Assembly (NCBI GenBank): GCA_003342815.1
Contig: PTEX01000236.1
Coordinates: 789,953-853,952, forward strand
From: Eudromia elegans
Taxonomy: Eukaryota; Chordata; Aves; Tinamiformes; Tinamidae
Direction: 5' to 3'
DNA length: 64,000 nucleotides
In this document: positions 25,300 through 36,522 of the stretch, one piece after another
Numbering within the stretch: the first letter of the stretch is position 1
Layout of the letters: the number at the start of each line of letters is the position of its first letter
Translations under genes and position numbers: made by a program
The notes under the pieces: model-generated
The model's input: the letters and a program-made list of their open reading frames with translations, nothing else
What the model was told of the DNA's origin: nothing
Database searches by the model: none

Positions 25300-26790
25300 G
25301 GGCGGGCATGAGCATGGCGTGGGCATGGGGTGGGCATGGGCATGGGGCGGGCACGGATGGAGGAATAGATATGGGGTGGGCACGGGCATGGACAGAAGCA
25401 AGGGCATGGGCACGAGGTGGGTTGGGTGTGGGGTGAGAGTGGGGTATCTGTGGGCATGGCATAGGCACGGGGTGGGCATGGATATGGGGTGAGCACAGAC
25501 ATGGACATAGGCAAGGGGTGTGGGCATGGGGTGAGTGTGGGTGTGGAGTGGGCAAGGACATGGATATGGGGTGGGCATGGACTGAAGCAAGGGCATAGGG
25601 GGCATGGGCATGGCGTGGGCATGGGCATGGACAGAGGTATGGGTATGGGCATGGACATGAGGTGGGTATGGATGGAGGAACAGATATGGGGTGGGCACGG
25701 GCATGGACAAAAGTAAGGGCATGGGCACGAGGTGGGTTGGGTGTGGGGTGAGAGTGGGGTATCTGTGGGCATGGCATAGGCATGGGGTGGGCATGGATAT
25801 GGGGTGGGCAAAGACATGGATATAGGCAGGGGGTATGGGCATGGGCAAAAGGTGGGTATGGGTGTGGGGTGAGAGTGGAGTGTTCACAGGCAGGGGGTGA
25901 GCACAGACATGGACAGAGGCAAGGGCATGGTGTGGGCATGGGCATGAGGTGGGTATGGGCATGGGGTGAGTGTGGATGTGGAGTGGGCATGGGCATGGAT
26001 AATGGGATGGGCATAGGCAGAGTCAAGGGCATGGTGGTGGCATGGGCACAAGGTGGGTATGGGCATGGGGTGAGTGTGGAGAGAGGCACAGTCATGAAGC
26101 TGGCGTGGGAAGAGATGGTCATGGCTGGGAATGGCATGATGTGGGCATGCCATGGACATAACATGAGTCCGTGGACGGAGAAGTGAGGAGGGGGTGAGTA
26201 TGGGAGGCATGGAAGTGTCATGATGGCATGCTAGGGGCAAGACAGGGCATGAGCATTGCACGGGAATGGACATGGACAGGGGTACAGGCACAGGATGGGC
26301 ATAGGGAGGGCATGAGAGTTGAAGGTGTGGCACAGGCATGCATGGGGCATAGACATAGAATCGGCATAGATATGGACAAGAGAATGGGGGTGTGCATTGG
26401 CAAGGGAGGCATGGGCATAGGCGTGGGCATTACACACAGACATGGGATGTGTGTGGACGTGAGTATGAATGGGCATGAAGATGAGCATAGGAATGACATG
26501 GGCATGGACGGGATGGGCATGGACATGAGCAGGATTTAGGCATGGGCTTGTCATGGACATGTTATGGGTATTGGGAAGGGGTAAGCATAGGCACGGCATG
26601 GGACGGGAATAGGATGAGCATGGCATGGATGACATGAGGATGGCATGGAGAGGACTGGGGATAAGGTGAGATGCACTTGGGACTGGGATGATCCCATCCC
26701 GGTGAGCATGCCATGACCACGGGGAGAGATGGGGATGAGGCAGGATGGGCATGGGGTGGCATGAGCTTGGAAACTGAGATAGGAGGAGCA
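25300..26790. repeat. G-rich minisatellite, GGGCAT/GGGCAC hexamer family
   Basis: About 1.5 kb built from 6-base and related units (GGGCAT, GGGCAC, GGACAT, GGGGTG), with G runs on the plus strand every few bases. The minus-strand frames through it (282, 213 and 337 codons) are Pro/Met/His/Thr/Cys low-complexity and open in more than one frame at once, so they are repeat artefacts. A 315-bp higher-order copy is visible (25,348 onward against 25,663 onward). The array loses regularity towards 26,500-26,790. It abuts the CpG-rich promoter domain, upstream of the candidate minus-strand start. Confidence 0.95.
25348..25870. repeat. Higher-order tandem duplication, period about 315 bp
   Basis: The block beginning GATGGAGGAATAGATATGGG at 25,356 recurs with few changes at 25,671 (GATGGAGGAACAGATATGGG). 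It is followed in both copies by the same order of landmarks: GGGTTGGGTGTGGGGTGAGA, then GGGGTATCTGTGGGCATGGC. The near-identity over about 180 bases implies a recent unequal exchange or slippage, compared with the looser hexamer background. Confidence 0.85.
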
Positions 26791-27220
26791 TAGCCTGGGC
26801 GCGGGGAGCCAGTTCAGCTCATGCCCTCCCTCCCTCAGCTCTTGGGGAGGCTCCCCTCCTTTCCTGGGGGTCAGGAACCCTCTGTTCCTTCCTCAGTCCT
26901 AGTTAGGTGACTTGCACAACATCTCCCTTTTGGGGTGAGGAGGCACCCATCCATTACGGTGTTGCCCAAACATTATTTTTTCAGATCACGCATCCATAAT
27001 TGTTTTACTTATTTAAATAAGAATCATCAGGGAGGAGAAGGTCTGCAAGATTTTAGTTGCTTAAGTTAGAGTTACTTCTTTGTATTAAGGAAGGCCAAGA
27101 CTGCCAGTTTCTGTCTTCTAAATATTTACTTATTTTTAATGTAAACAGGAGCAACAGGGAATTAGGACTATTTAATCCCTCTATTCAGTGTGGTCTGAAG
27201 ACAGAAAAGGTGGTGTCATT
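26791..27220. other. Non-coding DNA, no gene recognised
   Basis: Transition from the minisatellite (a GC-moderate 26,800-26,930) to AT-rich sequence. No recognised features. Confidence 0.5.
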
Positions 27221-27224
27221 TCCA

Positions 27225-27345
27225 AGCTCCAGCATCAGGCCCTGCCATTGCTTTACTGCCTGACCTTGGGCGAGTCCCAGATAACTTATCCCTGCCAGCA
27301 TTCATCATGACCTCTTGCCGTTTACATTTGTCATTCTCCCCTTCA
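27225..27345 (+). mobile_element. MIR/CORE-SINE fragment
   Basis: Contains TGCCTGACCTTGGGCGAGTC at 27,258-27,277, close to the MIR core (GTGTGACCTTGGGCAAGTTAC), preceded by the GCCATTGCTTTAC block that mirrors the family's CTGCCACTTAC. The 3' half is decayed. Assignment is by pattern recognition only. Confidence 0.55.
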
Positions 27346-27569
27346 CAAAATAACCAGGCTTTTGAAAGTTTGCAGCTCTGTGTGCTTATGTTGGCATCAC
27401 AAATCTCGGACCATCACTAGGCTAGCCCTAAAACTCTATTGCAAGAAGACTGCTGCACATGATGGACTGCAGTACTTCATGCCATGCTTGGAGGTACATG
27501 GGAATTGCCCTCTTCATGGTGTATCCTTAAATCAGCCAAGTGCAAATCTGCTATATTCTGCCTTTTTCC

Positions 27570-27588
27570 TTTTTTTTTTTTTTTTTTT
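27570..27588. repeat. Poly(T) run of 19
   Basis: Nineteen consecutive T. No retroposed gene copy is recognisable on its 3' (left) side when read on the minus strand. Confidence 0.9.
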
Positions 27589-28225
27589 CCCATCATCCTA
27601 AAATTTCCAGTTTTGAAGAAAGCAAGAAAGTAGGATTGTGTTCTATTCCAAACTCAAAAATCAGAGTAGAGATGGCACCCTGCAAATCAGAACATAATCT
27701 TAACCAGCAGATTTCTCAGCAGAAAGGTCTGCTTGGCAAAAGAGCTGCTACTGTTCAGTGTTTCTTTTCAGTCGTGCATATTGAAAATGAAGCATATTTG
27801 CATTAGTCTTATTGCATCTCGAATACATTCCGCATCAGGAACCTAGAATCTAGACAAAGGTAATTTAGGTCTTTGGAACAGCAAAGTTTAATTGAGAAAT
27901 ATATATATTGTTAGGAATAGACTCCATCCAAATTCAATGGTAATTGTATAAGCCTTTCAAAAATCATACAGTATGCAAGCTTCCAAAATTTCTGAACAAG
28001 AAACATTTCCATTTAAATGCCAAGAGGCAATTTTCCCTCTCTTGTTCAATACTAAATCAGTCACATGAGCAGTTTGCATTTGATTTTAGAAAGGAAATGG
28101 AACGTCCTCACTTCCAATTGCATATAACTTTTGCTTTTTCTTGTTCTCTTAGTGTTCCACCTTGTTTGCAGCACTTTCCTGCAGACTGGAAATTATTCCA
28201 GTAGATCAACCAGTTTACTGCAGCT

Positions 28226-28315
28226 ATTTTATTTTATTTTATTTTATTTTATTTTATTTTATTTTATTTTATTTTATTTTATTTTATTTTATTTTATTTT
28301 ATTTTATTTTATTTT
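28226..28315. repeat. (ATTTT)n pentanucleotide microsatellite, 18 perfect units
   Basis: Eighteen uninterrupted ATTTT units, in the same orientation and of nearly the same length as the array at 17,970-18,055. No target-site-like or shared flanks with it. Not coding. Confidence 0.97.
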
Positions 28316-28379
28316 AATTTCCAACAACATTATTTAAAGAAACTAATAACCACAAGTGCACAAGTATCATATTATTTGT

Positions 28380-28790
28380 TTACATTCTGGCTGGTAAATG
28401 CAAGTCTCACAGATCAGCACTGTTTATGTAATTGGCCTTTCCCTGTTAACTGAACTAGACAATGATGCTGTTGGAGTAAGGAGAAAAAAAAAAAGAAAGG
28501 AAACAATAGTAAATTAATGGGAAAAAACAACTTTGCTTAGGAAAATCCCCCTGCTTCAATTGACAGCAAATTACTGTGGTTGTAGAAGTGTTCTGCATAC
28601 CAATTTGGAGCATATTTTATGAAGATGTTTTCATTTTAAAATGTCAGTGTTCACCCGCCTGCCATATTGTGCATGTGTCCTGTGCAAGCATAGATTGCAC
28701 AGCACAGCTGAAATGCTCCATGTGAATAGAGTCACATTAATTCAAAATAATGTGTTTATGTGGTTGGGGTTTTTTTTTCAGAATTTTTAA
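28380..28790. promoter_or_regulatory. Candidate conserved non-coding element
   Basis: Low-repeat, AT-moderate sequence with clustered developmental-type motifs: GTAATTGGCC near 28,430, TCAATTGACAGCAAATTAC near 28,557 and TCACATTAATTCAAAATAAT near 28,731. It has no useful open frame. It looks like vertebrate conserved enhancer DNA, but this is impression, not measurement. Confidence 0.25.
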
Positions 28791-28799
28791 AGAAGCTAC

Positions 28800-31700
28800 A
28801 TCTGTGGTATGAGAAGGTGATCGAAAAGACAAATCCATTAGCTTAACAGACCTTGTGCTCTAGGGAACAAGGAGAGCAAGTCCTGGTGCTGCTGTTCAGA
28901 TTAGTCCTGATGTCAGGTTGTGTTTCCATGTTGACATTTGCTCCCAGAAAACAGTGAAAACACCTATCATAAAGTCCCCATTCATCAAGCAGAAAGTAGC
29001 AACATCTGCTGTGGTCAAAGGTTTTCTGCTGAAGAAGTTCAACAGCAGAAGTGTCTTCGGTTCATTAGGTAAGCCCTTTACCAGGAGGTGGCACTTTAGT
29101 GACTACACTGCTATTTTTTTTTTCCCCAAATGCAAAGAGGAAAAAAAAATCATATCTTTTGATCAATAAAATTGAAACTTTACAGAAACTGTAAAATAAT
29201 AGGCACCCACATACACACCCCAGTATACACCAATGCTCCTTCCTACTCCTCCAAAAGATTCATGAAGGGAATTCATGCTTTTCTTCATGCAATTCAAATG
29301 TAGAAATACACCACTTAGCCTGCTTGCTCTATAGGGAGCAAAACAATGTCTGTAACTAAGCCTCTTTTCCCGACATCATCTTCTCTTCAACAAGGGCAAA
29401 AGCCATGAACAAAAGGAGTTGCAAAAGCAGGTCCTGACGGCTTGACCTTCAAGCCTCTGTTTGAATTAATCATCTTGATTAAAGGCACAGGAGGATGAGG
29501 AGAAGGCCCGCAAGTGCAGGGCAATGCAAGCCCCCTCTGCTGAGAGGGTACAGCTGTAGGACAGAGGGGTATCCCTGTTGACATCAGTCTTGCTATTAGG
29601 GATAACATTAGCACTGAAAACACACTGCCCGGTCTTCAGTGCACGATCACATCCCCAAGTGAGCAGGAAAAGTCTGCACTACCTCATTCTTGGTGCAGTG
29701 GTTCCCAGGGTATGTAGACTGAAGAAATCCAGTTTCTCTGACATAGTCAAGCTCTCTTGGGCAATGTATACAAATCTGGAGCTAAATAAGACATTAATGT
29801 ATCTGTGACTTTTCATGTAACCTAGGTTTGAAGTCCTAAACATATTCTTTGGGCATGGCAGAATGAATCATTTAATATACAAAGATTGGGATATGGGACC
29901 AAGCTCTTAATCATCTGTACAGCTGAGAATCAAAGCCTGGTTCTACTGCTGGTAAGGTCAAACCATAGCTGGATACAGAACTGAATCTTCAAATTTTATA
30001 CAAGGATTTAAATTATTCCATCTTTTTCAAAACTCTTGGATGGGCTGGAAGAGCAGAAATCATCGGAGACTCTTTACAAATGCCCTGTGCAGGACTTCCC
30101 TCTTCTTCCTCCTATTTCCAAGGATTCCTGCAGTTTAACTCAACCTCCTCTGATCAGGTGAGATGTCTCCACTGATGGTACCATGGAGGTGGATTTCAAT
30201 GGTGAGAATAGAGAGAGGCTGTCAGGATATCACATTTTATTGACTGATTTCTAGAAGGATGGATTGGAGAGGGTCCTTCTATCTGAACTTTGCTGTCTGA
30301 AGCACCTCAGTGGATCTAGGGCTCTAGAGGACAGCGCCGAGTCTAATGTCCTTCCTTTCAGTGTTTGTGATGTACCCACGTCTGTTGTCATACCTGAGAA
30401 ATTGGCAGGGGCATAAGATGAAGATGAGCATCTGCTCCTACTGCTTACTCAGGAAAAGTTCCCATCTAGTGAGTTGGACATTTGTCTGAGTGAGTGTTGC
30501 AGAATTCGGCCCATATGCTTCTCAGCTCTTGTATTTGCATAGTGCAGAATATGCTTACAGTACAGTGCCAATAAAACAAAACTATATACAGTAAAGGCAG
30601 AAAAATCAAGAGCACAGTTCAGACCACTTACAAACAGCAGCTGAGCTTTGCGGCTGACATCCAGGTTTATAATGTTGTCAGAGACCATGCACTGCTGTGG
30701 GTAATGTGTACAAGGCAATTATTTATAGGCAATTAGGTGGAAGGTCCTGTAAGTGTATAGGTCTCTATTTTTCCCTGCCTAAGCCTATTATTTTCCTTTA
30801 GCCTCTGAATTATTTATATTTCTACTGTAAATGTGTATTTTTTTTTAACTATGGAAAGCATTTCGGCAGTGGGGGTGGGAGGGCACTTCACAAACGATTC
30901 TCATTCTTCAAGTAAGTGTTCTGGCATTTTATAAACACTTTGCATATACCATATGTGGCTAACTTCAGATGAGATACTGGTTCGTTCATTCTGATGAAGT
31001 AGAACAAGAATTCTTTTGTCTCCAGAAATTCCACTAATGTCTTTATGAAGGAGGGGTACGATTTGCATCAAGGAGGTGTGCATCATGTCAAGAAGAGTAT
31101 GAATTGCTCAAAGGATCCAAATATTTTTTCTTACTGACATATTTTTTTTTTCTGAATATACAAAAATTATTCTTTTAATCCATGGGATAGGAGAGGATAC
31201 TTATTAATACATAGCATATGAGAGAATGGCCATGAACAACTGCAGTGTAATATATCTTCAATATAACTGGCTATAAGTATATTAAAAGAACCTCCAAACA
31301 ATAATTGCCCTATTACTGCACTGTGACTTCACATCCAATTTTGCTCACCTCACTGTACAAGAGAATGGAATAGATGACTTCTATATTTTTAATAACGAAA
31401 TGTTCAGGATTTGATATAGAAACCTGGCTACCAAGGAAATAGGCACATATAAGAACCTATTTAGAATAGCTGTGTGAGTAGAAATTGCTGTTAAATTGCA
31501 ATGAAATACTGTGCCATATCAAACAATATTTGAAATCAAATAAAACTTGGAAGGCTGATCTGCACACATATTCAAGGCATAATCGCATTGTGAAGGAGAC
31601 TTTTTTATTTTCTGTTGAAATCATCATAGTTATGCTAGACAACTATGCAATACCTCCCTATTCTCCAGTAAGGCCACCTACCTCTACTAGCTTTGAATGA

Positions 31701-32530
31701 CTCACTCTAGTTTTATGCTTGTGCAGTAGCAGAATTCATAAGAAGAGGACCCATTGACATGCTAGATACTCTTGGGAAATGAAAAGGGAGTATTTCACTC
31801 TTAGAGAGCCCTAGCCTCTTTTGAAAGAAGAAATCTCTACTGGGGGCACCTCCGTTCTCCCATTAAGAACAACTTCTGATATATGAGAATAAAGCTATCC
31901 ATTTCCCTAGCACCTTCCATTCAACCATCTCCTCTCCATGCTTTGAACCAGTCATTGACCTTTGAGATGGCAAAATAGCACATTATTGTATGACGATGGA
32001 GAGAAAAGAGGAACTTGTGGAAATGGCACAGTGGAGCTGGGTACGATTACTGGCTCTCACACACATTTTCATCACTTGTCAATCTCTTAGGGCTCAACTA
32101 AGAGCCCATCTCAATGAATTCCCACCAGACAAATAAATAGCGTCAAAACTTCCTCAAGCTCTTGCCCAGGCCACTTTCATCAACCAACAGCCACTGCAGA
32201 TGAATAACCACTACCTAGAAGCACAGAGCAATCAGGCCCTGCTCCCAACTTCTGCCGTATCCGCCAGATAAATTGTGTTAGTTTACTGGCAAAATCTAGT
32301 TTGTATTATTGTTTGCACTTCAGAGTCAATATGGATATGGAAGAATAAGCTGAAATATATGCCTTGTGCATCATTAATAATAGCGTAGCCTCTCTGTAGC
32401 TACGTGACAATTCCCCAACACTTTATTTAATAGTGAGCAATTTATCATGTCTGCCATATCATGACCAGGTAGTCTGTATCCCAATTTACAAGAGGTTCTA
32501 TTCTCTACGCCTATTTGTACTGCTTACATT
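28800..32530. other. Non-coding DNA, no gene recognised
   Basis: A good splice-donor-like GGTAAGCC occurs at 29,068 after an 83-codon frame, but the paired acceptor is weak and the translation is unfamiliar. Otherwise AT-rich DNA with short T runs (30,838-30,846 and 31,141-31,151). No mobile element identified with confidence. Confidence 0.5.
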
Positions 32531-32539
32531 AAGACAGAC

Positions 32540-32742
32540 CAATAGCTTGAGCGTGAGCTTTTGGATGAGAAAATCCTGCTTCAGTTCCCTACTGTAGCAG
32601 AAAATGATCTAGGCTACAGTTTTCCGCCCCTAATACACAGATAAAAATGCTTCATTTCATCAGATGTTGCGAGGATAAATGCATTAAAGACTGTGAGTCC
32701 AACTAGTACTACAATAACCATAGTTATCTTAAATAGATACAT
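32540..32742 (+). mobile_element. MIR/CORE-SINE copy
   Basis: The right half is a good match to the amniote MIR-type 3' region: ACAGTTTTCCGCCCC at 32,616, then TGTTGCGAGGATAAATGC at 32,665-32,682, then ATTAAAGACTGTGAG just after, in the family's usual order (CAGTTTTCC, GTTGTGAGGATAAAT, ATTAAAG-TTGTGAG). The left part, from about 32,540, is less certain. Diverged and not mobile. Confidence 0.68.
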
Positions 32743-32759
32743 GCAATGCAAGCCCAGTG

Positions 32760-34360
32760 ATATTTAATATATGCCTTCTGCCTATAAACCATGAGTCAGG
32801 GTTGATTGATACAAACACAAACTAGGCCAAGGAGTTAAAAATGGTGCTTACCTGCAGACTCTGATGCTCCATTAAACCCGGCGTATCGCAGATGCAGCAC
32901 TCAGTGGCGATGCAGCAAGCCTGCTAAAGTCAGTGGTTTTATGCGTGTTGCACACTCCTGTAGGCAGAAGCCCATGGTCTAGACCGAGTCACTCAATCTG
33001 GAAGAAGAGGAAGAAAAGGGATCCAATGTGTAAAGTAATTCATTATTTGAACTGAATGGGGAAATTGGTGGCATGCACCAGAGGTTAAGCAAGGACAGAA
33101 ATAGGTCTTTTATCATTAAAATGACTCTAAAATAAAATAAAAATAAAAATAAGAGAAGAAGGAGGCATAAATCTTCAAATCTCTACTCACACCCCATCCC
33201 TATATCCACACTAGGAATCATAAAGAAACAATCATGTACTCACACACTTGCAAGACCAGATGCAAAATTCATTTATAACAGAATTTCATAAGCAAGCAAC
33301 TACTTTATCCCTCAGATGGAGCTCCAATGAAATTTTGATATGACCTCTATATGCTTTCAGATAAAATAAGATTATTTGGAATGCCATCCTACATAAGTAA
33401 ATTTACTACAGTATCTCCAAACTTAGACACATGAGAATATCCCTGAGAAGTCAGTGAATATTTTTGAAGATTGGACTTGATGTTTTTAAGAGCAGCTTTT
33501 GCAGTGGAAGAAAAGAGAGAAGAAGGTTGATTATAAAGCTTGCAATATCGAAGGAACATCCGATTACTGGCAAATGTAGAAAGTAAGTTATTCTGCAATG
33601 CTCCAGCAGCATCTTATTTTATTTTACTGGATACCTTTAGCTGTGATGACTTTATATAGGCATCAAGAGCATGGGATGAGTTTTTGTAGCTAGCCTACAA
33701 ATTTAAATAAAAATTTAAATGACACTATTTCTTTCAAAATTGGACAAAGTGACACTATTTTCTGAAACATTTTATCCTCACCCTTCAAGACTGCCTTGCA
33801 CTGCAGGCAGCATCTACAGAGTTCCAGGAAACACAGCAGTGAGGACTCAACCCAGGAGAGTTTCACACCTTTGTCATGATTATCTTGGTCTAATCTGCGA
33901 GTGCCTGGACCATCCATGTCCAGACTGGATCCCCCAATATAATTAGCCCATGTTACCTGTTCGGCTTGATCATGACCGACTGGCTGTTTTCAGAGCACAG
34001 CTGGATCAGAGGACGGTTCAGTCGTTTGCAGGATCTGAGACTACATTCTTATCACATTGTTTATTTTATCCTATTTGACTGGGTAAAGAAACCCATCAAG
34101 AAAGGTTGCCTGAGCTTATTAGGCTGGATTAAAAGAAGTCCTGGGAATTCCTTTGATCAACACCACCCAAAGGAGTGATGGAGCTGACAACATACCTTCA
34201 TACCTTTCCATTTTCTCCACAACCCTCAGCAACCTCGTATTTCTATACAGCTACAGAAAGCAGAACAAGACTCAAAGTCACACCTTAAACACAAAACAAG
34301 GCAATCCACTTACCCTTTCATTGCATTTTTCTGCGCAAGTGCCTGATGCATGACATCTGC
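32760..34360. other. Non-coding DNA, no gene recognised
   Basis: No recognised gene, RNA or transposon. Short unrecognised frames on both strands at 33,389-33,950. A short A/T-only stretch near 33,130-33,150 is simple sequence (AAATAAAAT units). Confidence 0.5.
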
Positions 34361-34364
34361 TAGT

Positions 34365-34835
34365 CAGGGGCATAATCCCCCTATCCCATAACTCCATACT
34401 GTTCGCTCTCAGACCTGACGGCCTCGTTTCCAAAGGAAATACGGCTCTTACTGTAGTGCCGTCTGTCCATCTGGCCGCCCATCTGTCAATCCTCTGCCTG
34501 GCAGCGTGTTCTGAACCTGCTGGCTAATTTCACCCTGCTCTCTGAGGGGGTGAGAGCTTAAAAGGGATAAATATCCTGGAGTTTTATGAAAAGCGGTGGT
34601 GCGGGAGAGGCAAAAGACAATGCCTGTCCGACCTGAATGAAAGGCGGCAGTATAAGCTCGTTAGCTAATTACACTGCTTCTCCTGCCAGCTGGCCAGGGA
34701 GCGTGTGCAAATCGGCCAACTAGTCTACCTGTTAGCGGCTTGGAGCTCTGCACTGTGCGTCTGGCCAATGGGCGAAGGAGAGCAGGGGCAAGCTGGTGGG
34801 CATGGCTAAAGGCCCCATGTTTATACAAGGGCTGG
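34365..34835. promoter_or_regulatory. Candidate conserved enhancer or distal regulatory element
   Basis: Distinct from its flanks: higher GC with scattered CpG, no repeats, and a dense set of motif-like words. These include GTTAGCTAATTACACTG near 34,660 (TAATTA homeodomain core), GCCAGCTGGCC near 34,686 (palindromic CAGCTG E-box), CTGGCCAATGGGCG near 34,762 (CCAAT) and GATAAATATCC near 34,566. No frame longer than about 64 codons and no recognisable protein. Confidence 0.35.
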
Positions 34836-34839
34836 TTTG

Positions 34840-36455
34840 TTCCTTTCTTGATGGAGGACTTTCCTTTGCCAGTGAAGAACGATAGACCATGTCAGGATGA
34901 GGACATCTTGGCTATAGGGCTAGATAAGTAGGGGTGGAAATCCCTTCAGATCCCCCCAAAAAATTTCTTATCTTCAGAGCATGGGATCAGCCCTCTTGGT
35001 TAAAAGTAAAGGCCCCTTTAATCATATACCTTGTTTTGGGCCATTACTAATAGATAGAACTTAAGGAAAGAATATAAAAATGTGACATGTATAGAGAGCA
35101 AACTACAAGTTTAATCTTTCCATTGCTTCTTCATGGATAATAAAAGCAAGCTAAAAGCATGCTTTTGCTTTGCACATCACATGATCCCAAAGCGTAAAGC
35201 AGACCAATGGGCTTTCAATACTCTGCTTTCCCACTCAAACTATTTCAAGATGCTGTCTTCCGTGTGACTGAGAAATGGGCACACAGAGACAAACTAGGTT
35301 GTATTTTAAGAGTCTGAGTTAAAAAGCAGCCTCTAAGATCATGCAGGGAAATTGCTGCCGTGCCCAGATGTCACCTGCTGCAGGCATCTGCCTGGTGCAA
35401 TAGGCTGAAATGGTGGCGTATTTGCTAGACTCGCCTCTGCCATGTACCTGGTTTGGGACAGAGCTGTTGCCCATAGCCCAAGGAGATGGACCTACTCCTG
35501 TTCCCGTTCTGCCATTAAATAAGCCATTTTCCCCACCATTCTCCTATCAAGTCCATTGCTGTATCACCCAGGACCATCTCAACACCCAGAACACTTAGTC
35601 TGCTGGGTTTTTTTTTCCCCTCCAATACCTTCCATTCCCTTCTGTGTCTAATAAATGTTCATCCTCTACCATGAAATCTGATGCTCAAGAATTTGAGACA
35701 GGCAGACTCCTCAAAAGTCGACTGAAAACAGAATTCCTAGTGTCAGATGATAAGGATCCTAGCTCACCCAGTGATAAAATACGTGGTAAGCAAACCCTGT
35801 GATCTAGGCAGAAAGCTTAAGCTAATTGCCATTACAACCTTAAGCTAATATTTGAGCCCTGCTTTGGAGCAAGGATGTGTAACAATTAGATTACAGGATT
35901 TGGGGCATTACGAAGAAAGATAAAAACAGGCGTTTCGTCACGGTCGGTGCTGTTTTGTTTACATAGAGATAATAGCGATGATGATAATAATATTAGTAAA
36001 ATTTATGTCATTCGGGTGCAAATTCTGACTTGAGGAATACCAGAACAGATCTGGAAGAAAACTCATGGCTCTTGCAGAGCTATTCCAGCGTTCCTCTGGA
36101 GCAGCTGGGAGCAGGACGGATGCAAATCTCTGCCCAGGGACCACTTTGCAGGCACCAAGAGCACAGCAGGATGAGTCCTCATGTGCCATGGTCCACATCT
36201 TCAAACTTTCTATGGTGTATTAAAAGCAAAATCAACCAAACAAAATTCTTATGTATAATTTTAGGGAATATATGTTATTTTATATAGGGAGAGGATGAGG
36301 AGGAAATCATCCTGTGTCTATAACAGCCGCCAGCTCCTCTGATGACAGGTTTCTTTGCCTCAGAGATATATAGGCTTGCACAGCTTAGCAAGCCTGAAAG
36401 TCTGGATCCCTTAAAGTTTGCTACTGTGGACAGCTGGGGAAAATCAATGACAACC
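34840..36455. other. Non-coding DNA, no gene recognised
   Basis: Ordinary mixed sequence. No gene, RNA or repeat family recognised. An ATAATAATATTAG patch occurs near 35,980. Confidence 0.5.
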
Positions 36456-36459
36456 TTCA

Positions 36460-36460
<1 letters not shown>

Positions 36461-36522
<62 letters not shown>
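36461..36522. repeat. (AAT)n trinucleotide microsatellite, about 20 units
   Basis: About twenty perfect AAT/ATA units. The minus-strand frames across it give runs of Tyr or Ile, an artefact. Perfect repeats this long usually vary in length between individuals. Confidence 0.97.

Larger units (their letters stand above)
22200..25320. promoter_or_regulatory. CpG-rich promoter domain
   Basis: The only extended GC- and CpG-rich part of the window. The densest blocks are about 22,230-22,520, 24,160-24,720, 24,830-24,930 and 25,140-25,320, the last with repeated GCGCGC/CCGCG. CCAAT-type motifs occur at 22,786 (GGCCAATGAA) and as a palindrome CCAATATTGG at 24,026-24,035. Pyrimidine-rich GAGA-like DNA lies at 25,128-25,165. 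Long frames open here on several strands at once are a by-product of GC composition. Vertebrate CpG islands usually mark promoters; the best oriented signal points to the minus strand (see the exon at 24,831). Confidence 0.7.

Noticed and set aside
25114-26221. Minus-strand open frames of 213-337 codons as a Pro/Met/His-rich protein
   Set aside because: The DNA is a hexamer-family minisatellite, open in more than one frame at once. Residue content is purely that of the repeat and there is no conserved domain.
28917-29068. Possible internal exon ending at GGTAAGCC
   Set aside because: The donor is good, but the candidate acceptor at 28,916 has no real pyrimidine tract and the translation is unfamiliar.
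29690-29720. hAT-type transposon terminus (GTGCAGTGGTTCCCAGGG)
   Set aside because: One terminus-like word without a partner inverted repeat or a matching 8-bp target duplication.
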